A stretch of 64,000 nt of DNA from Synechococcus sp. NB0720_010. Its GTDB lineage: Bacteria; Cyanobacteriota; Cyanobacteriia; PCC-6307; Cyanobiaceae. Below are positions 18,872-26,653 of this stretch, piece by piece. The notes beneath the pieces were generated by a model. It was given only the letters and a program-made list of their open reading frames with translations. It had not been told where the DNA came from and did no database searches. A program made the translations under genes and the position numbers. Each line of letters opens with the position of its first letter. Positions within the stretch are counted from its first letter, which is position 1. The stretch is from positions 124,001-188,000 of the forward strand of contig NZ_CP090898.1 in NCBI RefSeq assembly GCF_023078835.1. Direction: 5' to 3'.

Positions 18872-20680
18872 TCAGCGGGGGCTGATCTTGAGCCCCGCTT
18901 CCCGATCTTGATTCGCTTCCTTGGCAGCGGCCACAACGGTCTCCAGCTCGATGCTGCCCAGGTCGCCCTCCCGGCGGCTGCGCAGGCTGATGGTCCCGCC
19001 TTCGGCCTCCTTGGCGCCGATCACCCCCAGAACGGGGATCTTCATCTGTTCGCCATTGCGAATCAGCTTGCCCAGGCGGTCACCGGAGTGATCCACGCTG
19101 GCGCGTACGCCCGCCGCCTTCAGGGCCGCTGCGACGGATTCGGCGTAGCCGGCGACCTCATCGGTCACTGGCAGCAGGCGGATCTGCTCGGGTGCCAACC
19201 AGAAGGGGAAGTCACCGGCGTAGTTCTCGGTCATGATCCCGAAGAACCGCTCCAGTGAGCCAAAAATGGCGCGGTGGATCATGATCGGCCGCTGCCTGGA
19301 TCCGTCCGCTGCCACGTACTCCAGGTCGAAGCGTTCAGGCAGGTTGAAGTCCAGCTGGATCGTGGAGCATTGCCACATCCGGCCGATGGCGTCCTCGATC
19401 TTGAGGTCGATCTTGGGGCCGTAGAAGGCACCACCGCCTTCGTCGATCTTGTAGGCCCATCCCTTGCGCTCCAGCGCTTCGATCAAGCCCTGGGTGGCGA
19501 GATCCCACACCGCGTCTTCGCCGATGGACTTCTCAGGCCGTGTGGAGAGGTTGATTTCGTAGTTGCGGAAATCAAAGGTCGAGAGGATCTGTTCGGTGAG
19601 ATCCAGGATCGCCAGGATTTCGTCGCTGATCTGCTCCGGCAGGCAGAACACGTGGGCGTCGTCCTGGGTGAAGCCCCGCACCCGCATCAGGCCGTGCATC
19701 ACTCCGGGGCGCTCGTAGCGATACACCGTCCCGAGCTCGGCCCAGCGGATCGGTAGCTCGCGGTAGCTGCGCAGGGTGCTGGCGTAGGTCAGCACGTGGA
19801 ACGGGCAGTTCATGGGCTTGAGCTGGTACTCCCGCTCGTCCACCTGCATCGGGCCAAACATCGACTCGCTGTAGAAGTCGAGGTGGCCAGAGGTCTTCCA
19901 GAGGCTGATGTCAGCCACGTGGGGGGTGTAGAGCAGCTCGTAGCCGGCGTTGAAGTGGAGCTCCCGCCAGAGGTTCTCGATCAAGAGGCGCATGCGGGCG
20001 CCGCGGGGATGCCAGAAGACCAAGCCAGCGCCGGCTTCGTCCTCAATCGAGAACAGGTCAAGGTCGGTCCCGATCCGGCGGTGGTCCCGGCGCTTGGCTT
20101 CCTCTTGCCTGCGCTTGTATTCGCTCAGCTGTTCTGGGGTTTCCCAGGCGGTGCCGTAGATCCTCTGCAGCTGGGCGTTCTTCTCGTCGCCACGCCAGTA
20201 GGCGCCTGCGACGCTCTCAAGGTCAAAGGCCTTGGCGTTCAGTTCCTTGGTGTTGCTGACGTGGGGGCCTGCACAGAGGTCCCACCAGTCCTCGCCGAGG
20301 GTGTAAAGGCTGATGGGTTCTTGGATCCCGGCCAGAATTTCCAGCTTGTAGGGCTCGTTCTGGGCCTGGATCCGGCTTTCGGCCTCCGCTCGGCTCACCT
20401 CCAGACGCTCCAGCGGAAGCTTCTTGTTGATGAGCTTGATCATTTCCTTCTTGATGGCCTTGAGGTCGGCCTCCGTGAAGGGATCGGGGTTATCGAAGTC
20501 GTAGTAGAAGCCGTTCTCTGTCCAAGGTCCGATGGTCACCTGGGCCTTGGGGAAGAGGCGCTGGACCGCCATGGCCATCACGTGGCTCATGGAGTGGCGG
20601 ATACGCAGCAGCTGGTCGCTCTCGCTGGTTTTGGGCAGGTGCACCGTGGCTGCAGGCTCGGCAGTACGGGTCGCGGTCAC
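18872..20680 (-). CDS. thrS: Threonyl-tRNA synthetase (ThrRS), TGS-less
   Basis: A 602-residue class II synthetase that charges tRNA-Thr. The editing domain is visible from HSMSH (residues 29-33) with its second metal motif LCAGPHV. Class II motif 2 follows (RYERPGVMHGLMRVRGFTQ), the catalytic zinc cysteine is in KPMNCPFH, and the anticodon-binding domain is C-terminal. The N-terminal TGS domain of about 60 residues, found in the E. coli enzyme, is absent: only about 25 residues precede the editing domain. It is divergent from the DUF2605 gene with about 60 bases between. Confidence 0.96.
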   Translation of the reverse strand: MTATRTAEPAATVHLPKTSESDQLLRIRHSMSHVMAMAVQRLFPKAQVTIGPWTENGFYYDFDNPDPFTEADLKAIKKEMIKLINKKLPLERLEVSRAEAESRIQAQNEPYKLEILAGIQEPISLYTLGEDWWDLCAGPHVSNTKELNAKAFDLESVAGAYWRGDEKNAQLQRIYGTAWETPEQLSEYKRRQEEAKRRDHRRIGTDLDLFSIEDEAGAGLVFWHPRGARMRLLIENLWRELHFNAGYELLYTPHVADISLWKTSGHLDFYSESMFGPMQVDEREYQLKPMNCPFHVLTYASTLRSYRELPIRWAELGTVYRYERPGVMHGLMRVRGFTQDDAHVFCLPEQISDEILAILDLTEQILSTFDFRNYEINLSTRPEKSIGEDAVWDLATQGLIEALERKGWAYKIDEGGGAFYGPKIDLKIEDAIGRMWQCSTIQLDFNLPERFDLEYVAADGSRQRPIMIHRAIFGSLERFFGIMTENYAGDFPFWLAPEQIRLLPVTDEVAGYAESVAAALKAAGVRASVDHSGDRLGKLIRNGEQMKIPVLGVIGAKEAEGGTISLRSRREGDLGSIELETVVAAAKEANQDREAGLKISPR

Positions 20681-20742
20681 GGCAGCGGGATAGCAACCCC
20701 GATCCTACGCAGCGCAATTCAGACCATTACTAGGGTGTGGGG

Positions 20743-21105
20743 GTGAGCAACTCCCAAGAACCCCAGGCTGAGTCGGCCGAATTGCTCGACCACTTGCTCG
20801 AGTCACTCTTTGGTGACTTTCGCTATTGGTTCCAGCGCGGTTTGGTCCTTCTGGATCACGCCCCCGACCACCTGGTGCCACCGGTGGAACAGCGGGAGTT
20901 TCGTTCCGCCCTGGAGGAGGCACTTCAGGCGATCGCCGCCGCCAAAGCACTCCGGGCCGCCTGCTCGACCCCCATGGCCGTTGATATGGATGCCATGACC
21001 CCTTGGCATCGCCTGATGATGCGGGTCTGGAACCTCTCCGCCATGTTGCGGGTGGCGGGAGTGCCGCTTCCGGAGCAAGAGCGCCCCGATCCTCCTCAGG
21101 CCTGA
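20743..21105 (+). CDS. DUF2605 family protein
   Basis: About 120 residues, acidic and helical. The ELLDHLLESLFGDFRYWFQRGLVLLD stretch (split here by the family's conserved Trp-Phe) and the later TPWHRLMMRVWNLSAMLRVAGVPLP match the DUF2605 pattern of cyanobacteria. Function is unknown. GTG 20743 is preferred (VSNSQEPQAE); a GTG at 20737 is also in frame. Its last 10 bases overlap the convergent GH104 gene. Confidence 0.72.
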   Translation: MSNSQEPQAESAELLDHLLESLFGDFRYWFQRGLVLLDHAPDHLVPPVEQREFRSALEEALQAIAAAKALRAACSTPMAVDMDAMTPWHRLMMRVWNLSAMLRVAGVPLPEQERPDPPQA

Positions 21106-21767
21106 GCCCAGCGGCTGCGCTTCAGTTGCTTGAGGTTGGATTCGTAGAAGTTGGCCAGTTCCGCAGCCTTCTTCACGGGTTGGCCGTAGGCGCTCAGTCC
21201 GTTGTGGCTAGGGAAGGAGGCCCACTCCTTGGACAGCACGGCCATTACCCCGCGGGTTAAGCCGCTGCGGTCGACTTGATCGAGTACACCGCGGCGATCC
21301 ACCAGATACAGGGCCGCTTGGTCCTGGTTGTGGGGCTTGAAGCTGCGAAGGCTCAGTTTGTTTGCGGCTTCTTTCCAGGTGCCGGGCAGGAATTGATAGG
21401 CACCTGCGGCCGCGCTCGTGTAGCGCTTCACCACCACCAGATCAGGGTGTTTGGCCAGGCTGCTGAAACGCCCGCCGCCGTAGAGGGTGCGATAGCCCTC
21501 GGGGCCTTGTTTCCAGGTGCCCTCGGCGTAGCGAATGGTGTTGAGCAGGGCCCGGCGCTCCGGGGTGATCGCATACAGCTCTCCGTCCTCGGTCTTGCTG
21601 GCAGCCGCCACGATCTGCTCCAGTGACTGATCCACCTCGACTCCCTTGGAGGGAGCTACGAGGGGGCCAGCGGCCAGAAGCAGCAGACCCAGTGAGCAGG
21701 CCGGAGCGGCGGCACGACTGGGCTTGAGGGAATGCTGGAGCGAATGACGAATTGGCAAGCGGCACAA
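21096..21767 (-). CDS. GH104 lambda-endolysin-like muramidase domain
   Basis: A 223-residue protein with an N-terminal signal or anchor segment (about residues 22-40) and a domain matching phage-lambda R-type lysozyme (GH104) from about residue 72. The segments NTIRYAEGTWK, LYGGGRFSSLAKHPDL, SAAAGAYQFLPGTWKEAA and HNQDQAALYLVDRRG align in order with the lambda protein. The catalytic acid is conserved as Glu82 in YAEGT. It probably cleaves peptidoglycan glycan strands in the periplasm as a lytic transglycosylase. No phage genes are nearby, so this is a domesticated wall enzyme. Confidence 0.8.
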   Translation of the reverse strand: MCRLPIRHSLQHSLKPSRAAAPACSLGLLLLAAGPLVAPSKGVEVDQSLEQIVAAASKTEDGELYAITPERRALLNTIRYAEGTWKQGPEGYRTLYGGGRFSSLAKHPDLVVVKRYTSAAAGAYQFLPGTWKEAANKLSLRSFKPHNQDQAALYLVDRRGVLDQVDRSGLTRGVMAVLSKEWASFPSHNGLSAYGQPVKKAAELANFYESNLKQLKRSRWAQA

Positions 21768-21968
21768 CGTCGCAGTCCATTGAGACTGCTGGCTAGCCGA
21801 GTCCCAAGGTGAGACTTCCCGTCCGAACTGGACAAGTGCTGCCTCGATGTGCTGCAGGTTGATTTTTAGTTCTCCAGGGCGATTGGCGAGGTTTTTGGCT
21901 GGCCAATGCGCCGTAACGAATTAGCCACCTTTATCTTTCCTTCCGTTTTTGATTAGCGGCTTGGGGCC
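21768..21968. other. Intergenic region between trpS and the GH104 gene
   Basis: This is the longest gene-free stretch of the window (201 bases), and it is AT-richer than its surroundings. One long imperfect hairpin is visible: 21878-21887 (GGCGATTGGC) pairs with 21902-21912 (GCCAAT-G-CGCC, one bulged G), with a 14-base loop. The region must carry the GH104 promoter (minus sense) and the trpS 3' end only if transcription reads on from trpS. I see no tRNA or known small RNA in it. Confidence 0.35.
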
Positions 21969-22997
21969 TCAGTTCGCCTTGAGGAAGCCCAGGGCCTCGC
22001 GGGTTCGCTCCAGAGTGGCCTGGGCCACAGCATTGGCGCGCTCGCTGCCTGCTTTGAGGACGCGGTCCAGTTCGGCGGGATCAGCGCTCAGGTCGTTGTA
22101 GCGCTCTTGAATGGGGCGCAGCGCTTCGACAAGTGTCTCGGCCAGTAGGGGTTTAAAGGTGCCCCAGCCCATCGCGGCGCACTCTGCAGCGGCTGCCTCA
22201 CGACCTTTGCCGCTCAGCAGGGCATAGAGCCCCAAGAGGTTGTCGGTTTCGGGGCGCTCCGGGTTCCCAAATTCGAGGCCCATCACGGGATCGGTTTTGG
22301 CGCGCTTGACCTTCTTGGTGATGACCTCAGGCGAATCCAGCAAATTGACACGGGATCCTTCGTTGGGGTCGCTCTTGCTCATCTTGCTGCGCCCGTCGGT
22401 CAGGCTCATTACGCGGGCACCCTCCTTGAGGATGAGCGGCTCGGGCACCTTCAGGACGGGGATGGGCTCGCCTTCGGCATCCCGCGGGGCAAAGCGAGCG
22501 TTGATTCGCTGCTGGGCGATGTCTCGGGCCAGCTCCAGGTGCTGTTTCTGGTCCTCGCCAACGGGCACGAGGTCAGCGTCATACAGAAGGATGTCCGCCG
22601 CCATCAACACGGGGTAGTCCAGAAGGCCAACGGAGACCTGGTCCCCCTGTTTGACGGCCTTCTCCTTGAACTGGATCATCCGCTCCAACCAGTTGAGCGG
22701 TGTGACGCAGTTCAGGAGCCAACAGAGCTCGCTGTGGGCTGAGACATGGCTCTGGACAAAAACCGTCGCTTTCTCCGGATCGATTCCGCAGGCGAGATAG
22801 AGGGCGGCGGTGTTGCGCGTGTCACGGGCCAGGGCGGCCGCGTCATGGGGCACGGTGATCGCGTGCAGGTCCACGACACAGAAAAAGGTGTCGTGGGTCT
22901 CCTGCAGTCCGACCCAGTTGCGGATGGCTCCGAGCCAATTGCCCAAATGCAAGGCGCCAGTGGGCTGAACTCCGGACAGGACCCTGGCGCGTTGCAT
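21969..22997 (-). CDS. trpS: Tryptophanyl-tRNA synthetase
   Basis: A 342-residue class I synthetase that charges tRNA-Trp. The HIGH motif appears as GALHLGNWLG near the N-terminus, the KMSKS loop as SKMSKSDPN, and the ATP-site segment as DADLVPVGEDQKQHLELARDIA. Length and order match bacterial TrpRS. The start ATG at 22997 gives MQRARVLSGVQPTG, the usual beginning. Confidence 0.97.
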   Translation of the reverse strand: MQRARVLSGVQPTGALHLGNWLGAIRNWVGLQETHDTFFCVVDLHAITVPHDAAALARDTRNTAALYLACGIDPEKATVFVQSHVSAHSELCWLLNCVTPLNWLERMIQFKEKAVKQGDQVSVGLLDYPVLMAADILLYDADLVPVGEDQKQHLELARDIAQQRINARFAPRDAEGEPIPVLKVPEPLILKEGARVMSLTDGRSKMSKSDPNEGSRVNLLDSPEVITKKVKRAKTDPVMGLEFGNPERPETDNLLGLYALLSGKGREAAAAECAAMGWGTFKPLLAETLVEALRPIQERYNDLSADPAELDRVLKAGSERANAVAQATLERTREALGFLKAN

Positions 22998-23058
22998 GCG
23001 AGCTGGCGAAATGTTCGCCGGATTCTGCCTGGAGGCAGGACCCGGCAGCGGCCTCGAA

Positions 23059-23502
23059 TCAGGCCTCGGTGGTCTCTTCGGTGGTGGTTTGCTCTGTTGC
23101 CACTTCGGTGGTTTCCGACGCGGCTTCCTCGCTCACCGTCTCCTCTTCAGGGACCGCGGCTGCTGGTTTGGCGGGACGGGCAAACGGATTGGGGCGGTTG
23201 CCAGGGCGCTCATTGCGCTCGCCACGACGGTCAACCCGCTCGCCCCGTCCCCGGGAACCGGCACTGGCCTTCTGCTGGGCAACGATGTCGTCAATCCGGC
23301 CCTCTTCGATCAGCTGGGCCACGGTGCGCAGGGATAGGCCCAGGGCTGCCACGGTGGAACGGACGCCAAAGGCCTCTTGCACGGCGCGGGCGGCGCGCAT
23401 CTCGTTATCGCTCAGGCGAATGCGGAACCCGCCACCTTCGCGAGGACCGCGGTTGCCTTGGGACTGCTCGCCCGAATTCCGTTGGAAATCACCGTCGGCC
23501 AT
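23059..23502 (-). CDS. Conserved-looking protein with RG-rich linker and acidic tail
   Basis: A 147-residue protein in three parts. A predicted helical core (about residues 26-76; FRIRLSDNEMRAARAVQEAFG, then STVAALGLSLRTVAQLIEEG) could be a small helix-turn-helix-like fold. A basic RG-rich linker follows (SRGRGERVDRRGERNERPG), then a tail of about 30 residues rich in Glu, Thr and Ala. This layout suggests RNA or protein binding. I recall the core as conserved in marine picocyanobacteria, but no function is known to me. It is 61 bases upstream of trpS on the same strand. Confidence 0.65.
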   Translation of the reverse strand: MADGDFQRNSGEQSQGNRGPREGGGFRIRLSDNEMRAARAVQEAFGVRSTVAALGLSLRTVAQLIEEGRIDDIVAQQKASAGSRGRGERVDRRGERNERPGNRPNPFARPAKPAAAVPEEETVSEEAASETTEVATEQTTTEETTEA

Positions 23503-23521
23503 GGCCGCACACCTGAAGAAG

Positions 23522-24034
23522 TCAGCGGCAAGTGTGCCCTACCGACAGTGAGGCCGGCCAGTGCCAAATCAGGCGATGGTGTTCTGGACTGCCTGCTCGG
23601 GCCAAGACCAGTACCGGCAAAGGATTTGGTCCCTCCGATTCGATGCTGCTTCGGTAGCGCGACAGCAGGTCGAGGTAGGCCTGCAGCGTCCAGCCATGGC
23701 AACCCTGATCTTGTGCGGCCCAAAAGCGTTGGAGCGCCTCAGAGCAGGCCACCTTCCCGAACTCATCCCAACATTGTTCTTCCGCTTCTGCGCTCGAGAA
23801 ACCGGCGCGGATCAGGTTGCGGAAGCGAATCAACTCTGGGGCTTCACCACTGTTGTCGGGGGGTAAAACCGCGCTGAGCCTGCTGATGGGCAGGATCTGC
23901 AGCCGCAACCAGCAGCGCTCGAGCAGGGCAATGGGCCGATCGCCATCCCAGCGAGCCAACAGTTGTTGGCGGTCACTGAGATCGGCCAAGAGCTGCTGCT
24001 GATGGGGGGTGAGCCAGCGCAGGAGCTCAGCCAT
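23522..24034 (-). CDS. Uncharacterised protein coupled to the cation-efflux gene
   Basis: About 170 residues, soluble, helical and Leu/Trp/Gln-rich, with no recognised motif. The frame is open much further upstream, but the likely start is ATG 24034 (MAELLRWLTPHQQQLLADL), which overlaps the end of the CDF transporter gene by 8 bases and implies translational coupling. The earlier part of the open frame is the shadow of the transporter. Confidence 0.6.
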   Translation of the reverse strand: MAELLRWLTPHQQQLLADLSDRQQLLARWDGDRPIALLERCWLRLQILPISRLSAVLPPDNSGEAPELIRFRNLIRAGFSSAEAEEQCWDEFGKVACSEALQRFWAAQDQGCHGWTLQAYLDLLSRYRSSIESEGPNPLPVLVLARAGSPEHHRLIWHWPASLSVGHTCR

Positions 24035-24956
24035 GGGTCCCCTGGAAGGTGATGGTGGATTCCGCGTACTCCCGCGGTTCCAGGTGGATTGTGCAGCGAA
24101 CGGGTCCAAAGCGCCGCTCGAGATGCTCCTCCACGAGCTCGGTAATCCGATGGGCTTTTGGCAGGTCATCGGCATCCACCACCATGTGGAGCTCAATGAA
24201 CACCCGCTGACCCAGAACCCCGCGGCTGGCGATGTCATGGACGTTGAGGACTCCAGGGACGCCCATCGCCGTCTCGTGGATGGATTCCGGTGCAATGGCG
24301 ATTTGATCGACCAACCAGGGCAAGTTGGTCTTCAGCACCTGCCAGCAGACGCGGATCAAGAGGACGCAGAGCGGGATGGCCATCGCCACGTCCAGCCAGG
24401 TCTGCTTGAACAGAACGACCCCACAGAGACCGACCAGGACCACAACGGTTGTCCAGATGTCGCTGGTCGTGTGTTTGGCATCGGCTAACAGCAGCTGGTT
24501 GCTCAGGCGTCTGCCCTCACTGCGCTCGTATCCGGCAAGCAGCAGATTGCAGCCCAGGACGATGAGGAGCAGCAGCAGCTCCTGGCCATCCAGGCGGATT
24601 GGGGGCAGGCCCGAGCTGATGCGCTCGAGGGCTGTTCGCACGATCTCAAAGGCCGTCAAGCAGATGAAGCCGGCAATCGCCAAGGCTCCGATCGCTTCGT
24701 ATTTGTCGTGGCCGTAGGGGTGATCGCGGTCCGGCTTGGGGTCCGAGAGGCCATTGGTGATCAGTCCCAGCAGGCTGGACAACCCATCGGTGGCGCTGTG
24801 CATGGCATCCGCCAGGAGCGCCAGGGATCCACTCAAGAGGCCAATGCTCAGCTTGAGCAGGGTCATCCCCACATTGACCCCGAGGGCGACCAGCAGGACC
24901 CGCCGGACCTCGGACCGGCGGTCGGTCCGCTCGTTGGTTTGGCCGGCTAGACCCAT
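24027..24956 (-). CDS. Cation diffusion facilitator (CDF) metal exporter
   Basis: About 309 residues with six transmembrane helices and a cytosolic C-terminal domain. The first metal-site helix reads LLADAMHSATDGLSS and the second LLADAKHTTSDIWTT, giving the HxxxD pair in TM5 expected for Zn/Fe/Mn exporters. A basic loop (YERSEGRRLSNQ) lies between TM4 and TM5. The C-terminal domain carries His residues (ELHMVVDADDLPKAHRI). I prefer ATG 24956; an ATG at 25004 adds 16 residues with poor codon usage. Which metal it exports cannot be read from the sequence. Confidence 0.87.
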   Translation of the reverse strand: MGLAGQTNERTDRRSEVRRVLLVALGVNVGMTLLKLSIGLLSGSLALLADAMHSATDGLSSLLGLITNGLSDPKPDRDHPYGHDKYEAIGALAIAGFICLTAFEIVRTALERISSGLPPIRLDGQELLLLLIVLGCNLLLAGYERSEGRRLSNQLLLADAKHTTSDIWTTVVVLVGLCGVVLFKQTWLDVAMAIPLCVLLIRVCWQVLKTNLPWLVDQIAIAPESIHETAMGVPGVLNVHDIASRGVLGQRVFIELHMVVDADDLPKAHRITELVEEHLERRFGPVRCTIHLEPREYAESTITFQGTHG

Positions 24957-25027
24957 GGCCAAGGAGGCGCATTGCGGTCCTCCCACGCTATTGGGTCTGG
25001 GCATGGGTTAATAGCTGAGCTAAAGAG

Positions 25028-26467
25028 TTGGCGCGGCCGCCGAATTCAGGCTCCCCATTGACGGTTCCTCAGGTCTCAGCTGAATCCCCATCGCCGAGGC
25101 CTCTCGCACTGGGGGACGAGCTCAAAGCGCAGGTTCTGCGCCAAGGAATGCGGCATTGGCCCTGGCTTGCGGCAGCAGGCGGCGGTTGGATGGTGCTGGA
25201 GTCCCTCCATGGGCCCCTCTCCTCGCTGATGGGGTTGGGTGCCGCAGGGGCCGGCCTTTGGTTGCTTGGCGGACGCATGCGTCCAAGCGGTCAGCAACTG
25301 CCTCAGTCCTCCGAGGGTTGGCTTGAGCGCTGTGAGGCGGTTCTTGAGCAGTTCCAAGTGCTGCAAGCAGCCAGCGCTGAGGAGGGTCGTGCTCAGGCCA
25401 AGACCTTTGAGCTCCACCAGACTCAGCGCCGCTCTCAGCTGGAGCTGTTGCGTCAGCGCCAAGAGGAGACCTGCATTCAGCTGGCCCTGGTGGGGACCGC
25501 AGCGTGGAGCGCTTCCGAGCAGGAGCAGCTGTTGTGTCACTGCCCCTCTGTTCATCCACTTCGGGTGCATCGCAGTCACGCGCTGCCCTTGTCTCCTCAG
25601 TCCTGGCAGTGGCCGGAGGTGTTTCGCCACTGCGAGCTGCTGCTGTATCGACTCGATCTGCCCCTGACCGCGGCTGACCTGCGCTGGCTTGAAGCCCTGC
25701 CAGAGCAGCAGCGGGTGGGAATTCTGGTGCGCACGAAACCGGAGCTCGAGAGTTCCGCCCAGCTCCAGCAACTCGAGCAGCAGCTTCCCGTTCATCTGCG
25801 CGGGCGCTGTTGGCCGCTTGCGGCCCAGGAGGCCAGTGGCTGGCGAGACCTCACCTCCTGGTTCGCGGAATCCACACCGCTGAGCCGGGAGCGCAACCAA
25901 CAACGCTGCCTGCAGGAGTTGCATGCGGCTTGGCAGCTTGAACTCGAGGGCCTGCGCCGCCAGCACTGGTCCCGTTTGCTGCAGCGCACCCAGTGGACCG
26001 TGGCGGCGGGCGTCGTTGTGGCGCCTCTTCCCAGCTTGGATCTGTTGGTGCTGGCCGCTGCCAATGGCTTGATGCTTCAGGAGATGGCCAGGCTTTGGAA
26101 TTGCCCTTGGTCCCTTGAGCAACTGCAAGCCTCGGCGTCTCAGTTGGGCAAGGCGGCGCTGAGTCTGGGGGTTGTCGAGTGGAGCTCTCAAGCCCTGGCC
26201 TCGGTGGTGAAGTGGCACGGTCCGACATGGCTTGTGGGGGGTGCCATGCAGGCCCTCAGTGCCGCCTATCTGACCAGGGTTGTGGGCCGGGCGATGGCTG
26301 ACTACATGGCTTTGGCCGCCGGTGTTCCCGAAGCGGAGTTGGATGCTCTCTTGCAGCGCCAGGCTCCCCTGTTGGTTGCCCGCGCGGCGGACGAGGAGAA
26401 ACTGAACTGGAGCGCGTTTTTGGTATCTGCGCAGCAGTGGCTCAAAGAACAATCGGCCCCCGCCTAA
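25028..26467 (+). CDS. YcjF/DUF697-type membrane protein with degenerate GTPase region
   Basis: Up to 479 residues. Two N-terminal hydrophobic helices (about 44-61 and 65-82) are followed by a helical segment and a Ras-like region in which the P-loop is lost: LALVGTAAWSASEQ (about 152-165) lacks the GK[ST]. A later LVRTKPEL sits where NKxD would be. The C-terminal DUF697 part (about 325-455) has the hydrophobic motif VAPLPSLDLLVLAAANGLMLQEMARLW. It is probably a membrane-associated pseudo-GTPase. Start is TTG 25028 or TTG 25058; no ATG is available early. Confidence 0.7.
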   Translation: MARPPNSGSPLTVPQVSAESPSPRPLALGDELKAQVLRQGMRHWPWLAAAGGGWMVLESLHGPLSSLMGLGAAGAGLWLLGGRMRPSGQQLPQSSEGWLERCEAVLEQFQVLQAASAEEGRAQAKTFELHQTQRRSQLELLRQRQEETCIQLALVGTAAWSASEQEQLLCHCPSVHPLRVHRSHALPLSPQSWQWPEVFRHCELLLYRLDLPLTAADLRWLEALPEQQRVGILVRTKPELESSAQLQQLEQQLPVHLRGRCWPLAAQEASGWRDLTSWFAESTPLSRERNQQRCLQELHAAWQLELEGLRRQHWSRLLQRTQWTVAAGVVVAPLPSLDLLVLAAANGLMLQEMARLWNCPWSLEQLQASASQLGKAALSLGVVEWSSQALASVVKWHGPTWLVGGAMQALSAAYLTRVVGRAMADYMALAAGVPEAELDALLQRQAPLLVARAADEEKLNWSAFLVSAQQWLKEQSAPA

Positions 26468-26503
26468 TCGCCAGGCCGCACAGACTCGATCGCTATACAT
26501 AGC

Positions 26504-26534
26504 TTCATGAAGCCTTCATGAAGCTCTTCATGAA
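26504..26534. promoter_or_regulatory. Three phased TTCATGAA palindromes upstream of psbA
   Basis: The perfect 8-base palindrome TTCATGAA occurs at 26504-26511, 26515-26522 and 26527-26534. Start-to-start spacings are 11 and 12 bases, close to one DNA turn, so all three copies face the same side of the helix. They lie 120-150 bases before psbA. If the weak TTTAAT at 26555 is the -10 box, they cover about -60 to -33, a typical activator or repressor position. The binding protein is unknown. Confidence 0.5.
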
Positions 26535-26554
26535 CATTTTGGTTCTTTCCTGAA

Positions 26555-26560
26555 TTTAAT
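26555..26560 (+). promoter_or_regulatory. Candidate psbA -10 box
   Basis: TTTAAT within TGAATTTAATTTTT is the best -10-like hexamer placed to give a leader of about 85 bases. No good -35 hexamer is found at the normal distance, which would fit activator dependence through the phased repeats. An alternative -10, TATACAT at 26494-26500, would put the repeats inside the transcript. Confidence 0.3.
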
Positions 26561-26574
26561 TTTTGCTCCAGGAA

Positions 26575-26618
26575 ATGTTTTCTAGGGGCTCCTAGGTTTT
26601 GCAGGCCGCATCTGCGGC
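26575..26618 (+). promoter_or_regulatory. Structured psbA 5' leader
   Basis: Two short hairpins can form in the presumed psbA leader: 26582-26586 with 26591-26595 (CTAGG/CCTAG, loop GGCT), and GCCGCA 26605-26610 with TGCGGC 26613-26618. A six-codon upstream reading frame (ATG 26575 to TAG 26593-26595) runs through the first hairpin. psbA itself has no strong Shine-Dalgarno sequence just before ATG 26654. These may influence translation, but this is inference from sequence only. Confidence 0.3.
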
Positions 26619-26653
26619 ATTCGTACTCATTTGGCTCGATTGGGCCTTCCCCT

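Noticed and set aside
19796-20746. 316-codon plus-strand frame opposite thrS
   Set aside because: It is antisense to conserved synthetase motifs and has no recognisable protein signature.
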